Of a DNA stretch of 64,000 nucleotides, positions 32,601 through 43,892 are shown one piece after another. A program made the translations under genes and the position numbers. Origin of the DNA: Neonectria sp. B-13 (Eukaryota; Ascomycota; Sordariomycetes; Hypocreales; Nectriaceae); the NCBI GenBank assembly GCA_002682825.1, contig NOKP01000003.1, forward strand, positions 1,612,001 through 1,676,000. Direction: 5' to 3'. Positions within the stretch are counted from its first letter, which is position 1; each line of letters opens with the position of its first letter. Below the pieces are notes generated by a model. It searched no databases. It saw only the letters and a list, made by a program, of their open reading frames with translations, and was not told the origin of the DNA.

Positions 32601-33283
32601 TGGCACAGACGGCGAAGTAGAATGCGAGGACAGCTGCATTGGTTCCATGGGCCAAGTGGCTGCATCTTGTGCACTCGCAGGCGACGAAGGCATCTACGAA
32701 CAGGGCAGCGTTGACGTCGGCTGCGGCACGTACAGATACAAAGTCGAAGTAAGCGCAGCGGAAACAACCCAACCTGCTGAGACCACGATTTCAACAACGT
32801 CAACAACCGAAGCAGCAGTGTCAACAACCGAAGCAGCGGAACCAACCGCGCTATCGACCTTGGTGTGCAACGACGAAGACGACTTTCCTGGTCACGCAGA
32901 CATCTCGAAAGATTCTGTTATCGACACTGCTGAGGATTGGTGTAAGAAATATGAGGACACGGTCATCGGCCCTGACGATGACCCCATAGCAGATGTCCAA
33001 GCAGACTTCAATGACGTGTTGTTCTCATATTCTGTGTCCTGGATCGAGGGCTGTTGGACCATGGAGAGTCAGTCGGTGTACCAACCGATTGGTCAGGATA
33101 ATATGTACACCTGTGAGAGTATTATGACCTGGACATTTTCTGAGTGTGAGTCTGAATCCTCTTGATTGATTTAGTTTGCTGAAAGATGAAATGCTAACTT
33201 GGGTCTTAGGTACCGGAAACGGTGGTGTAGCAGGGTATATAGACGCTGGGTGTCTAAGGTATAGGCTTGACGCTGGAGTTTAG
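29698..33283 (+). CDS. Large Ser/Thr-rich secreted repeat protein
   Basis: A 1173-residue extracellular or wall-associated protein. Exon 1 is 29698-33145 and exon 2 is 33210-33283 (GTGAGT donor, GCTAAC branch, TTAG acceptor). Residues 1-22 (MLPLWRLSFLALSLLPPLCG) form a signal peptide. About 60-700 is low-complexity Ser/Thr/Pro/Gly sequence built of degenerate units such as DTSVVTGNPIETS and DTSAETDPGQS, suited to heavy O-glycosylation. A Trp-rich strand (VIVIWPGGWIWVP), a Cys pair (ECTATAPPECTKT) and an acidic patch (DWFDDFFDDNG) follow, then a Cys-containing globular domain. The last exon supplies CTGNGGVAGYIDAGCLRY, a C-terminal pattern known from fungal chitinase-associated secreted proteins. 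No GPI signal is evident. Role in the wall or adhesion is inferred only. Confidence 0.85.
31459..31602 (+). repeat. 72-bp coding tandem repeat, two near-identical copies
   Basis: Two adjacent 72-base copies (31459-31530 and 31531-31602), each starting ACATCTCAAGCCACCGGTAT. They differ at a few bases and encode 24-residue units (TSQATGI..DTS..TDPGQSTVTD). The high identity, compared with the degenerate repeats around, shows recent unequal exchange or slippage. Confidence 0.85.
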
Positions 33284-35129
33284 TAGACCTAAAGTATTCT
33301 TAGAGTTTATCTTTAATAATACTCACTACTACTATATGCTGTTGAGCTGAGGTGGGCTGAGCGAAGGGCTAGCATGTGGGGGCCTGCTTTTAGCATCTTC
33401 GAGTAATTTGGTTATTTGCTTTCATAAATCCCCGCAAAAGGAGTTGAAAATTAATTAAGCTCATATTAAGGGTGAATTTAGGGATTTTATCAAGACCATT
33501 GTTTTAGCTATGCATGCCGATGGTGAGACTCTAATCAACTTACCAGAAAGAAAACTCTCCCCAAGTCCTCATTCTATCTGCTAAGTGATTTGCTCCTCAC
33601 TCACGACATTTGTCGAGGCGCTTTCCTCGCTGTAAGTATGGCGCAGCGTAAACGTGGACATTGGAGGGGAAATGATTCGTACATTGTGCTGCCAAGACGA
33701 TCGAAAATTGCCGGGAAAATACAGGTTGAGGTAGGTGGAAGCAGAATCCTTCAACTTAAAGAACTCACCTTGTATCCTCGTCATGTCCTTGGGCGCCTGT
33801 CAGTGAGAACTGGGAAGCGAGCGCCATCAGGACTGCCGCGCATCGGATCCGCCCACTTTTACAAATGACGATGAATCTCAAGTTCTCAACCCTTTTGGGT
33901 GGCACTGCAGGTTGAGCTCATCGCCGACTCCACCAAGACTCCGAGGGAGCACCGGGAGACCTGGCTGAGCTCGAGCAGAGATCCACAAACCAGCTCAACG
34001 CAGGTATCGCGGCGTAAACCGGAGCACATCAGGGCTTGGCGACATCCGACCAGCGGTGTTCGGAGATCTCTACTTAACGGGTCGAAACCGAGAGTAGAAC
34101 GTGGGAAACAGGAACAAGGGTGCTCCGATGCGCTGCTCCTTCAGAAGACGGCGTCGGCAAATAAAGTGTCATAGCTTCCAAATTTCAACCGCGTCGATAT
34201 CAGGGCTGAAAAGTGAAAGCAAGGTTGCTAGTGCAGGAACAGGGGGAGCTTACGAAGCTCTCGCTCTAGCCCTGTACGCGGACCCATCGATACAATTATT
34301 CCTCCTGTGATTGATTATCATAATGGGGTACGCACGCACAGGTATGAGGATCGACGCATCAATTACCCATAACTATCAGCACCGCTACTACGGAGTGGAA
34401 CGATCCTTCTACTCCTTCAACCATTGCTGATGGGGCAATTCACTCTTCAAGAATGGCGTGGGGGCTTTCGAATGCATCTCCCTCGATGTGATGACTTCAC
34501 TCGGACCAGACGGGGATCAAGGGATCAAGGCCATGCCAGGAAGGATTCTCAGTAGCGGGGAACATTCATTCCTTCCGCAGGGTTCCACTGTTGGGGCTGA
34601 ACCAAAGATCCATCCTCCTTACCACGAGGCCAATTTGACAGCGGGATCGCCTCCACAGCCCCCCAGATCTCACACCCGTGCCTCCTGTGTGGAGTGTTCA
34701 AGCCTTGAAAGTAAGTCTTGTCCTATAGGCAAAACTAGGAAGGATTCCCTTGCCCAATGGCCTCATAGCCCTATCACGCGACGCTGGCTTCGAGGAACCG
34801 CTGCCAAGACTTTGGTCGATGCCGCTGTACCGGCGAGAGGCACAACTGTTAGTAGGAGGAGGTGGAGAACCGTTCCTTCGGGGACTTTGCTAGTACGCGA
34901 ATTTCCTTCTTTGGACTATCACCACCAGATAGTTACCGAGAGCCCTGTAGGCTTGTTTGTGGGTAGGTTGATAATCTGATAATCTGATTGTTGGCGAGTT
35001 GAATAGTTGCACTATATAATGCAGCCGTCTTAGCCACCATGAAAATGCCGATACCTTCTCTCCAGCCTCTCAACTGCTAAACCAACACACCGTCTCCTAC
35101 CCTCATCTGTTCCCGTAGCCATATTCACA
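33284..35129. other. Gene-free spacer
   Basis: No recognised gene. The longest open frame, 34458-34979 (+), has low-complexity, unstructured text without domain or splice support. The 100 bases before 35130 carry a TATA-like TATATAATG (35013) and pyrimidine-rich segments, consistent with the promoter of the next gene. Confidence 0.45.
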
Positions 35130-36100
35130 ATGCTTGTGAACATTGCTCTTAGCTTGGCTCTGGCCAGCGGTGCTCTTGCCGCTCCCAGTGCCCTCACCCC
35201 TACCCGAAGCTCCGAGGAGTTGCGAGCTGTGTGGAACTACTACAAGGACGACTCCAGCATCTCTGTGGCGGTATACAACACCGACAAGTCTGTCTTTTAT
35301 GGCGAAGCCGACGGGAGCATCATTGACTCCGGGAGCTTTGCTAAATACCCTCTCACCTTCGACGTCAACGACATCGGCTTCGGAAAGGTCACCTTCGGTA
35401 ACTCGACGTACCTGACCCGCGACAACCGGAAACACTCGGGTGGTGCCATCTGCCACCGCAAGTTCAACCAGAACGAGGCTGAGGTCGACTGCTGGCTCCC
35501 CAGCCCCGCAGGCTTTGAGCCCGAGGCCGTCTATGGCTCCGAGAAGCGCCAGTTGCAGGGTATTATCCCCTGCCAGCCCAAGCAGACTACTTACATGATC
35601 GGAGATGGAGACCCTCACCAGAACTACTACCACAAGCAAATCAGCGTGAGTCAAGCCCCGGACAATAGTACTACAAAGAACTTACGCTACTATAGGAAAA
35701 CATCTTCTGCGGCGCTGCTCCCTCCTGCGCGGTTGGATATGAACAGTCCGAGTCTTTCACCATCGGCTTCTCCGTCTCGGGTGAAATCTTCGACTGGCTC
35801 AGTGGTGGCTTCGATGTGCAGAAGTCCTGGGAGACAGGCAACTCGTACACCTGCTACGGAGCGGTCGGAGACACGGTCTGTGTCTGGTACAACACGGCGC
35901 ACACGGCCTACACGGTCCGCACTGTCGTCTCGCAGCAGCAGCCATGCTCGAACCCCATGGAGACAGTGGGGGACCCCGTGGTCGTCAAGTCGCCCAACTC
36001 CAACAACCGCGGTGGAGGCTACTACTGTGTCATCGGAACGTGCCGTGCTAAGGGCGATGCCTACTGGGACGACAACGGTCCTGCCGGCGGTCCTCAGTAA
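35130..36100 (+). CDS. Secreted cysteine-containing protein, unknown function
   Basis: A 306-residue protein from two exons (35130-35645 and 35696-36100; intron 50 bases). MLVNIALSLALASGALAAP is a clear signal peptide with an Ala-x-Ala cleavage site. The mature part has about ten Cys, mostly in the second half: NIFCGAAPSCAVGYEQSES, SYTCYGAVGDTVCVWYNTAHTAYT, PCSNP, YYCVIGTC. A di-basic site (EKRQLQ, about residue 150) may be a Kex2-type cut separating a pro-region from the Cys-rich C-terminal half. I do not know a named family; related-looking secreted proteins occur widely in ascomycetes. It could be an effector-like or antimicrobial secreted protein, but the sequence alone does not show activity. 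Confidence 0.85.
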
Positions 36101-38123
36101 AGCGGGATTAGTTGGACAATGAGATGATAAGACTTTTGGTCTTTGATAGTCGAGGGGTCAGGGTGTTTCACGGTAGAGGCCGTTCAAATAGGCTGTTGAT
36201 GTGTCTCGTGTATATATTAAGCTTGATACTAGATTAAGCCGATGCTTCCGCTTGGCTTCTTTACCTGTTGTTCAAACTCTTGGAAGTCTACTTAGTAGTC
36301 GTCAAATTTGTACATCGGCGATGGGCGGGTGTTGTTTTCTTCCACAATGGTTCCAAGCTGAATACTTGAGGTACGTGTTCTGGCTGGCATTTTTCGCCTT
36401 TGTGGCAAGTGGAATTGTGGCATATGGGCAAACGCACTCGCAGTGGTACAAATCTGGATGTGTTGTTGAAATGAGGAAGTCAACAAACCACAGTCCTGTC
36501 ATTATTGTGGCTACATTGCTTCGGTTGTCGCAAAGGGGTTTGAATTTGGCAACATTCTTTCAGAATTAGTCGACGACCGTAGTCACTGGGTATCCAAGCT
36601 GTTAAGGTAAGGTTCAGGCTTCAATGTTGAGGCTATTTCATGGAGCACCTCGTTGTTCACGTCAGGTCAAGCTAATTTTAAGTCAGTGGGTTTATTTAAA
36701 ATACAAACACTATGTAAATTGCTGTTCTCTATACTACTTGATCGGCCTTCCTGCAGAGAGACTGACAATGTCATAAAGAAATGTCGAACTTCCCGACCCA
36801 TATACAGTGACTAGACAAGAATCATGTATACTAAAGAATGAGTTGTCCGAGTACTTACATGTAAGAACTGAAGAACAAGCTTCGTTATTAAACGCAGGAT
36901 AATTAGGCGTGATGCAGATAAAAACCATAGGTATTCTCCTCAAATTTGAAACGTCTGCATTGTGAACAATTCATATTTCCACTGTCGGGTTGTCTCAGAA
37001 GCGAAAAAGGCAAGGAAAGAAAGAAAAGAGGTTTCCTCGATACATGACTCGAATCTACATACTATAAATAGCACAAATTCAGGAGTAGCAACCAAGATCT
37101 GTGTAACAGCTATCAACGAGGACCCCTCATGACAGAATATTAAGTATCATATCGTTGAATAGATTTTCTCATAACGTCCACTCTGTTCTGCCTAGTTCTG
37201 AGATAGCCCCCTTCAATGATAGAAAACCACGATTAGCGAATGGGATTTTGGAAGTGGTGCTGAACACTTATTAACGGAAAAGGCTAGCCTTGAAGCTGAA
37301 CCTGCACTGCCTCATGAAAATAAAGGGTAATGAGGTTTGGCACATTAATCCTACGGCGCTGGAAATTTCAACTGTTCTCGGCGGCTTCGTTGTAATTGTG
37401 GCTTAAGGCTGTGTCTGTTGTGTTACCTCTTGGCGCTCGTTGGAGCCTAATACTAACTTGGTCACCGTAGCTTGATCTTAGTCGTTGTCTGAGCCGAAAC
37501 TCATTTAGGGACCTTGCTGATTATTGTGCACGACTGATTACATAAGCTTTCCAGGACAAAGCTTTCGAGGTTGGTATTATTGATACATACATGGTAATCT
37601 ACCATGATACTGAGATAAAATCGGGTTGGCCATACATATCTCTCCTCTTAATGTCTTCCCTAAGAGCCGAATGAACAAGAACACTTAGGTTTAGCCGACT
37701 TCTCATACGCATTTGGCCGGTATATTCTTTAATGCTCAACAGAGTGGTGATGGATTCCTCTGTCTTGTATAGGTAATGGGAGCATGTAGTTGTAATGTCA
37801 GTTTCTGTTGCCGGAGGAAAAGCGAATGAGGAGCTCGGTCAAAACTTAGGACGGAAAAGATTATGATGTTCGTTCACTAGCTAGGCAATCGACCTTGTCA
37901 CGGGAGAATATCAAGTTGATGAATCATAAGGACGGCTTCTTAGGATGAGCAGCTGTTTGTAGTGTTTCGGCAAGGATAGTCCAGTGGGATCTATATTTAA
38001 ACTGACACGGAGGCTCTATGGCTTAGCTCACAATTAGAGAGCCCAATTAAAGCCATTTTATATTCAATCTCTTCCATCTCGAAAGACCCAAGCTCAGCGT
38101 TCAGGAAATCGGGGCCGTTTATG
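36101..38123. other. Long AT-rich convergent spacer
   Basis: No gene seen across two kilobases on either strand; frames are short. Base composition is visibly lower in GC than in the flanking genes. The two neighbouring genes converge on it. No terminal repeats recognised. Confidence 0.5.
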
Positions 38124-40006
38124 TCACTCAGCGCTATTGGATCCATAGGCAGAATCTGAGAGCCTTTTACTTTCGTCGTCTCCGTCCCCTTCTGGCTGTA
38201 GCAGGTTGTCTAGCAACCCGCCATTGTCAAAAGATAGCTCAGTATCCCCAAGAAGAGAGAACGGATCCATGTTGTTGGAGCCGTAATCGGCTGGCCACGC
38301 CTCGCACTCGGGCCCCAAATCCATAATCCCATCCTCCAATGTGTATAATTGAGGTGCAGAGACTAATAGAACACCGGATGCTTCGACCTGTCGCGGGCTT
38401 TCGTTGCTGATCCCATGGGTGGGCGTTCCAACTGGGTGGCGGTTTTGTCTGAGTTCTTGGAACACCTCTTCGAGTAGAGCTCTCACACATTCCACTGCTC
38501 TTCTCCTCAGACTGTCTTCAACAATACTCAAGTCTCGATCCAACTCTCTAACCAAAGCTTGCCGAAGTCGCTGGGGAACTTCCCTAACCACATAGTCTTC
38601 GCAATGTGCCAGGTAATCTGAGTCTGAGTCTTGGCTACTACTTGGCTTCTGGGAGATATAGCTGTATTCGTAGACTGATGCTGGTTAATGTCAAAGTCTC
38701 GAAATGCTCTAATTTTGAATATAGAAGGCTTACATGGAGATGGAATATCGTTGTCCAAAATGTGTGGGAAGAGAATTTTGAAAACTCTCTTCCACTTTTC
38801 AGCTTCCAAAGGCGCTGGGATAGCTCTTTTTCGTGACTTGAGGCTTTGTTCTTGGGCCGCATCGAAGCCTTCAACATGCTCCATTTTTTGCAATGGACAT
38901 GGCTCAGGGGCTCTCTGGTGGTCAAGATAGCCCTGCTCGTCTTTGAAAGGCTGCCAGCAGCGTCCACAGCGATATTTTGACTGCCTGTGGCGTCGGTAGA
39001 GATGCTCTCTGTCAACTGGTTAGACAAGGATGGGGAAGGTATTTTGACCCTAGGAGGCGCACTTTACTCGATGGACATCGGTCCAACCTGGTCCTGGACA
39101 AATCCTCCAATCTTTGTATTTCGCTGGGTTGTACTTGAAGTATGGGCAGGCGTACCTTCGATTCTCGTCGTCTTGATTGGGTCTATCGTTGTTCTGTAGG
39201 TCTTTCTTGTGCCCATCATCGCCCTCACCGTCTGTCTCATAGTCTGCTCTTCCCGTTGGTTTTATCTTCCCGTTACCAGGCTTCCTTGAGCTCGACGTCT
39301 TCGCTTTGGAGTCCGAGGCCCGAAGTACGTCTGATTTCCCGGATACACCGCTGGAACTGCAATCAACACCTCTATAGCGCGTGTCGAACTTTGAGCGCAG
39401 CCACTGCGTCACATCAAAAACAATGCTGTCGACAATCTGCCCTTTCCGCTCGTTGAGATAGCTCCCAGTAACGGCGGAACTATCATCATCATAAGACTTT
39501 TGAGAGGAAACTTTAGGTCTCAAATCTTCCAGTTGTTTCGGTAAAACTACCAGACTGTGTTGTTGGCTATGCCTTATGGGAAAGGTCTTTGCGGAGATAT
39601 CGATGGCATTTTCGAGTGGTTCTGTTTCGACAACCGTGGTGGGTAGCTGGATGTCTGCTTTAAACAGCGATGCAAAGCCTGGGAACCTCGGATTATGAGA
39701 ACTGTCCGCCATGTGCTTCGGTTGTGTAGTCTGGTCATCGGTACATTTAGTTGACCCAGTGTTGCAATCATCGGTCAAGTGAATCCTTCTGTGTCTCTTC
39801 AGGTCATGATTTCTGCTAAATGACTGCACACACTGATCGCACTTGAAGGGGCGCTCAGATTTCGAGGTAGTTTGGCCGTGCTCGTACGACATGAGATGAT
39901 CGTCGGTAGCCGTTGAAATCTGACCGCGGCGTGGCCGATGGTTGACAATGACCCACCGCCCATTGTTGGCTGGGGGGCCGTAGATGAGGCTGCGTAAGAA
40001 CTCCAT
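38124..40006 (-). CDS. C2H2 zinc-finger protein, probable transcription regulator
   Basis: A 589-residue nuclear-type protein from three exons: 40006-39063, 39008-38734 and 38674-38124; phases fit (2 and 1). A classical C2H2 finger lies near the N-terminus: FKCDQCVQSFSRNHDLKRHRRIH (finger core positions about 54-76). A middle Lys/Ser-rich region (SKAKTSSSRKPGNGKIK) suits a nuclear signal. Across the first junction is a second, fungal-specific Cys/His arrangement: ACPYFKYNPAKYKDWRICPGPGW, then VHRVKEHLYRRHRQSKYRCGRCWQPF and LDHQRAPEPC, a pattern common in ascomycete proteins annotated as C2H2 domain. The last exon is acidic (PECEAWPADYGS, LQPEGDGDDESKRLSDS), plausibly activating. Targets unknown. 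No lesions. Confidence 0.87.
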
Positions 40007-40506
40007 GTGTTAGGAATTTCAGGGTGCGTATACGAGTCAGCGCGGGCTAGCGCTCTCTTGATAGAAGTCCGGGGAGCATAGATATTTGCCTGCGTGTAAT
40101 CTCTGGTCGGGAGATTTGAATATCCTGTTGAAGCCTCGAAGATGGCGGGCGTTCTTTGTGCCGGGAGCGCAGAATAATTGAAAAGCGCAGAAAGGAGCCT
40201 GGGTAGCGAATCAAAAAAATTGGCAGGCAACTTCGACTCCGTGTTGACTTTTTACAGAAAAGAACTTACTCATCGAACAATCGTGAAGCTGGAAGCGGAG
40301 ACAGAAGATAGAAAGCAGATTGGCAGGATGTTATGTAGTCTAGGGGCTACTACTAGTTGGACTGAGCAAGGCTCCCTTCCTCGTTTTGCGCAATTGCGTA
40401 TAACGGGATTATGTCAGCGCCAAAGGTCGCCAGAAGCCCAAGCAGTATCCTCCGAACTTTGAGTAGGGTCCTTACCTTTTTGCCCGCAAGTGTGCATGTC
40501 CAGTTA
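40007..40506. other. Spacer
   Basis: Promoter side of the C2H2 gene and 3' side of the short-chain dehydrogenase relic. No coding signal recognised. Confidence 0.45.
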
Positions 40507-40945
40507 TTACTGCGTGAACAAATATACCCCGCCCACAAGCAACTGGGATCTTGTCATGTAAACACTGAGGTGGTCGCTGGCCAGGAACACTGCAGGGCCA
40601 GCCATGTCCTCTGGTTTTCCAAGCGGCCCGATGGGATTCGGTACTTTAAATATTTGCGCTTCGCATCGTTCTGCATGTCTTCCTGGGCCAGCTGCGTGTG
40701 AATGGTGCCCGGTAGTAGGGCGTTGCACCGATCTTGTCCTTGGCCAGTGCGATTGCCGTTGACCGCGTGATTGACAGCACAGCAGCCTTGGTGGGCGTGT
40801 AGTGAACCCGTTTGCCGCGGCCAACCAGAGCGATGATGGACGAGACGCCGATCATGAAACCACCGCGTTGCTACGAGACCATTTGCCTCGCAGCAGCCTG
40901 GAATCCGTAGAAGGCACCATTGGTGTTGACATCGGTGGAGAAGTC
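40507..40945 (-). pseudogene. Short-chain dehydrogenase/reductase relic
   Basis: Fragments of a Rossmann-fold SDR on one strand in different frames. FSTDVNTNGAFYGFQAAARQM (about 40938-40876) is followed by a TAG stop, then IGVSSIIALVGRGKRVHYTPTKAAV with the catalytic Ser and the YxxxK pair. A frameshift leads to CNALLPGTIHTQLAQEDM (the PG motif) and another to IGPLGKPEDMAGPAVFLASDH and LLVGGVYL. The N-terminal cofactor motif TGxxxGxG and NNAG are missing. So it is 5'-truncated and carries at least one nonsense codon and two frameshifts. Confidence 0.8.
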
Positions 40946-42402
40946 ATGCCGCTTGACATGATGACATGTGGCCAGGGAAGTTTCCTCGCGAATGAAGGGA
41001 GAAGGAAGACCGGTATTGGAGAAACATGGCTCGTGTAGTGACTCGGTCTAGTGATCTGGGGGCAATTCTGAGATATGGTCGCATTTCACCCATTGTACAT
41101 GCCAGAATCATTTTCGTCCACCAAGTTATAGGCATACCATCAGTCAGCACGTCAGCGCCGATCAGAGTTGAAAAGGATAAAGTCTACGTATGAGCGATTT
41201 GGCCGAGGTTTCAGGCATCTCACAGATGCACTCAAGGCCCAATCTCTCACAAGGCTGGTACTTGAGATGTACTCCGTTGCACTATGAAATATCGATTCAT
41301 CAGCATTATTGGGCTTGATCGGACAGCACGAGGATAATATCAAGTGACAACGCATAATTCACTCGGCAGAGAGATCGCAGGACCCTTTATGCGCTATGTC
41401 CTGGCTAGATCACAGCCTAGCTCAGGTGTCGGTAGACCTCCAGTCTCGTGTTACCCGGGCTTCTTGCTCGCAGTTCCCCTTGGCGATTACCAACCCCAAG
41501 TGTGTATGTATGGCTGACGAAGAACTTTTCTCCGAAGGCCTACACTTCCGAAGGTGAAGCAACGAGAAGGATAAGATTGGTTGTATATCGATCCTCCATC
41601 GTGTACGGATAGTCTCCAGAGACAGTATGGCTCGATTACTGAGGTACATCTAGCCTGTCATAATGACGGTCCATTTCTCCAACATCGTACTGGTAGACAG
41701 GTACAATACTAGATACTATATAGTGGGTATAAGACCGTCTATGTTAGTAGACGCTCAGGCTAATGAACCCTCTTGTGCCATGCGGTACCAGGCACGGAAA
41801 GAAGTGGAATAGAGACAGACGATGCGTGGTGTGGCTTAGCCTGATAAATCGCACAGTAGACAGATCGCTTGAAATAAAGGGTCCGAAGAGCTTTTGACCT
41901 GGGTCTTGATGCTTGCATTAATTTTGTCTCGCCACTGTGTGACATATATCAAAACCAGGCATGGGAGGAGAGGCTCTACGTAGAAAACGCAACCATCGGT
42001 CGCGTCAAAATGAAGGAGATTCCACATGGCTTCTTTGACAAGACAGTTGATGCAGGGAGATGCTCTAAGGGGTGCCACAATGGATTGTTGATAGCACAGA
42101 CATGCCTTACTTTCTCTGTATCGCCTTGCCCTTTTGGTTTCGTCGTCGATTTTTAAATGCTGGGGATTGTACACAGATCCGGCTCTGCTGCCCTGCATTC
42201 AAACGCGCTTATCCAAATTTAAGCCTGGATATCAATGCAATCGGAGGACACACGCCCTTCTTAATAATGGTCGGTGGGCAATACAGAATCCGTATGGTTG
42301 TCTCTCAGTACCGCCGGAAGAAGAAGAGAAAATGAGTTGATCCTCCTATCTGTCCGTCTCATTAAACTGCAGTAAGAGTTACTAATTGAACCTGACGGCC
42401 TA
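40946..42402. other. Spacer with unrecognised open frames
   Basis: Short minus-strand frames at 41355-41152, 41649-41422 and 42198-41836 have protein-like composition, but I recognise no domain and no consistent splicing. Could be decayed gene sequence. Nothing else seen. Confidence 0.4.
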
Positions 42403-43219
42403 TTAAAGGGCTTCCTCATTTACGAATTGTTCGAGATTCTTTGTCGGATCGCAACAAACCGCAAACCCGTGTGAAATTCCGGAGAACAAAGTAATTTGGT
42501 CCGACTGGCCCCGCTCCCGCAAGGATCGTCTCAGACTGGTGTCGCTTCTCCGTAAAGAATATCTGGTCGACCTCAACCGCTGCAATCGACAACGGACTTG
42601 GGATGGCTGACAAGTCTTCTTCATCCACGAAGGAGGGATGCGCCATGTACCCAACGTCAACCTCTGTGCTGTAATACCGAGCAACATACTAGACATCAAC
42701 AATCAGCACCAAATCTTGACGAGAAAATCTCATTTCAGTGAGCTGTGTATTTACATTTCCTCTGAAACAATAGCCAACCGCGCCGATCCTCTTCACGCCG
42801 AAATCTTTCTTCAAGTAGGTGATCGCAGTATTCAAGATGGGGTCGATGGTATCCATAGTATGTGGGTTGTTCCCATCAGAGCTATGGGTCATCCATTCCT
42901 TCACATTAAAGCCGGGCGGCCGATTCAGAGGCACCCAATCGCCGTTTAGGATGTCAACGACAATGCATTGATACCCGTTCGCGGCAAAGCGATCTGCCAT
43001 GAGCTTGCTGTTTTGCCATATGCCGATGATGTCTGGTAGATACAGTATCGCCGTTTCATTGTGTGTTTTGTCGGCAGGTCTAGCAAGATAGGCATCCCAC
43101 CGCGAGTCGATCTTAAGCATCCTGTTAGCTGACGTGCCACTGGATCTAGTCAGTAACGTAGCGTTCTTTCCGGAACAAAAATTGCCATTAAAGGAAGAAA
43201 TATTCATGAATGAACCCAT
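42403..43219 (-). CDS. Dienelactone hydrolase family protein, frameshifted near the 3' end
   Basis: Alpha/beta hydrolase that in other organisms opens the lactone ring of dienelactones in aromatic catabolism; fungal members have varied substrates. Exon 1 (43219-42755) includes AILYLPDIIGIWQNSKLMAD and the nucleophile elbow GAVGYCFRG (Cys, about residue 152). After an intron (42754-42689) exon 2 gives YVARYYSTEVDVGYMAHPSFVDEEDL with the catalytic Asp region. At about 42515 the frame needs one base less (GGGGCC versus GGGCC) to go on into ITLFSGISHGFAV, which bears the catalytic His, and the family-like end NLEQFVNEEAL (stop at 42405-42403). As written the frame instead ends at about 42416 without the His. 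Either a one-base inactivating insertion or a homopolymer sequencing error. Confidence 0.8.
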
Positions 43220-43892
43220 GATGAATTAATGAATCGATTGATCGGAAGTTAGTCTGATGAAATATACAGTCGTGCTTAGCGCCAACAGTACAGTATTGGG
43301 CCGGTGGATGGGGAGCCATGTTCAATCTTGTCTTGTATGGCAAATTGGCAAATGGTGGTCAAGAGATCCACAACTTTACAGGTCCTGCTAGGATAAGAAA
43401 GGCACCACAGCACCGGTACTTGCCTTCAAGCCTTCTAAACCATATTTTATCTTGCTAGGCGAGCTTGGCCCTGTGTGCATCTGATCATTGGGCTTTAGGG
43501 CTTGAGGTAGAGTGACCGTTGCTGTGCCGCCCGGGTGCTACACTGCTGGTCCCAGTGAATCTCCAATCATCCACTGCCAAGGACAGAGTATGGGTGCATA
43601 TCATCTCCTTGGAGTGAAGCGATTCTAGAGTGTGTGCAAGAAGGCGGCCTGGCCCGACACTTACCCGGCCGGACTTTTGCTCGTTGTCCGTCGGGACGCG
43701 AATCAAAGTCCAGGAGGTACCTCGAACCTCGAATCCCGGCATACTCGTAGTCGCGAAAGCCGAGATGGCCGTTCCTTGCACATTTGAAGCGACAGCTTGC
43801 TGAGTGCGAGCAGTTCACCTGAGTAACGCAAAGGAGAATCTCGGCGCGCAGGCTTAGGAAGGAACATCAAGAGTGTCTGTTTACGTATCGTC
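43220..43892. other. Spacer
   Basis: Between two minus-strand genes. Frames at 43818-43485 overlap each other and lack domain text. It should contain the DLH-like promoter and the aldolase-like terminator; no discrete site recognised. Confidence 0.45.

Noticed and set aside
34595..34690. Reverse-strand GGCCTCGTGGTAAGGAGG as a tRNA start
   Set aside because: No D-arm, anticodon arm or T-loop follows in the next 80 bases.
34458..34979. 173-codon open frame on the plus strand
   Set aside because: Unstructured low-complexity translation without domain, signal or splice support; open by chance in a GC-balanced spacer.
36101..38123. AT-rich spacer as a transposon or centromere-like relic
   Set aside because: No terminal repeats, coding remnants or repeated units visible.
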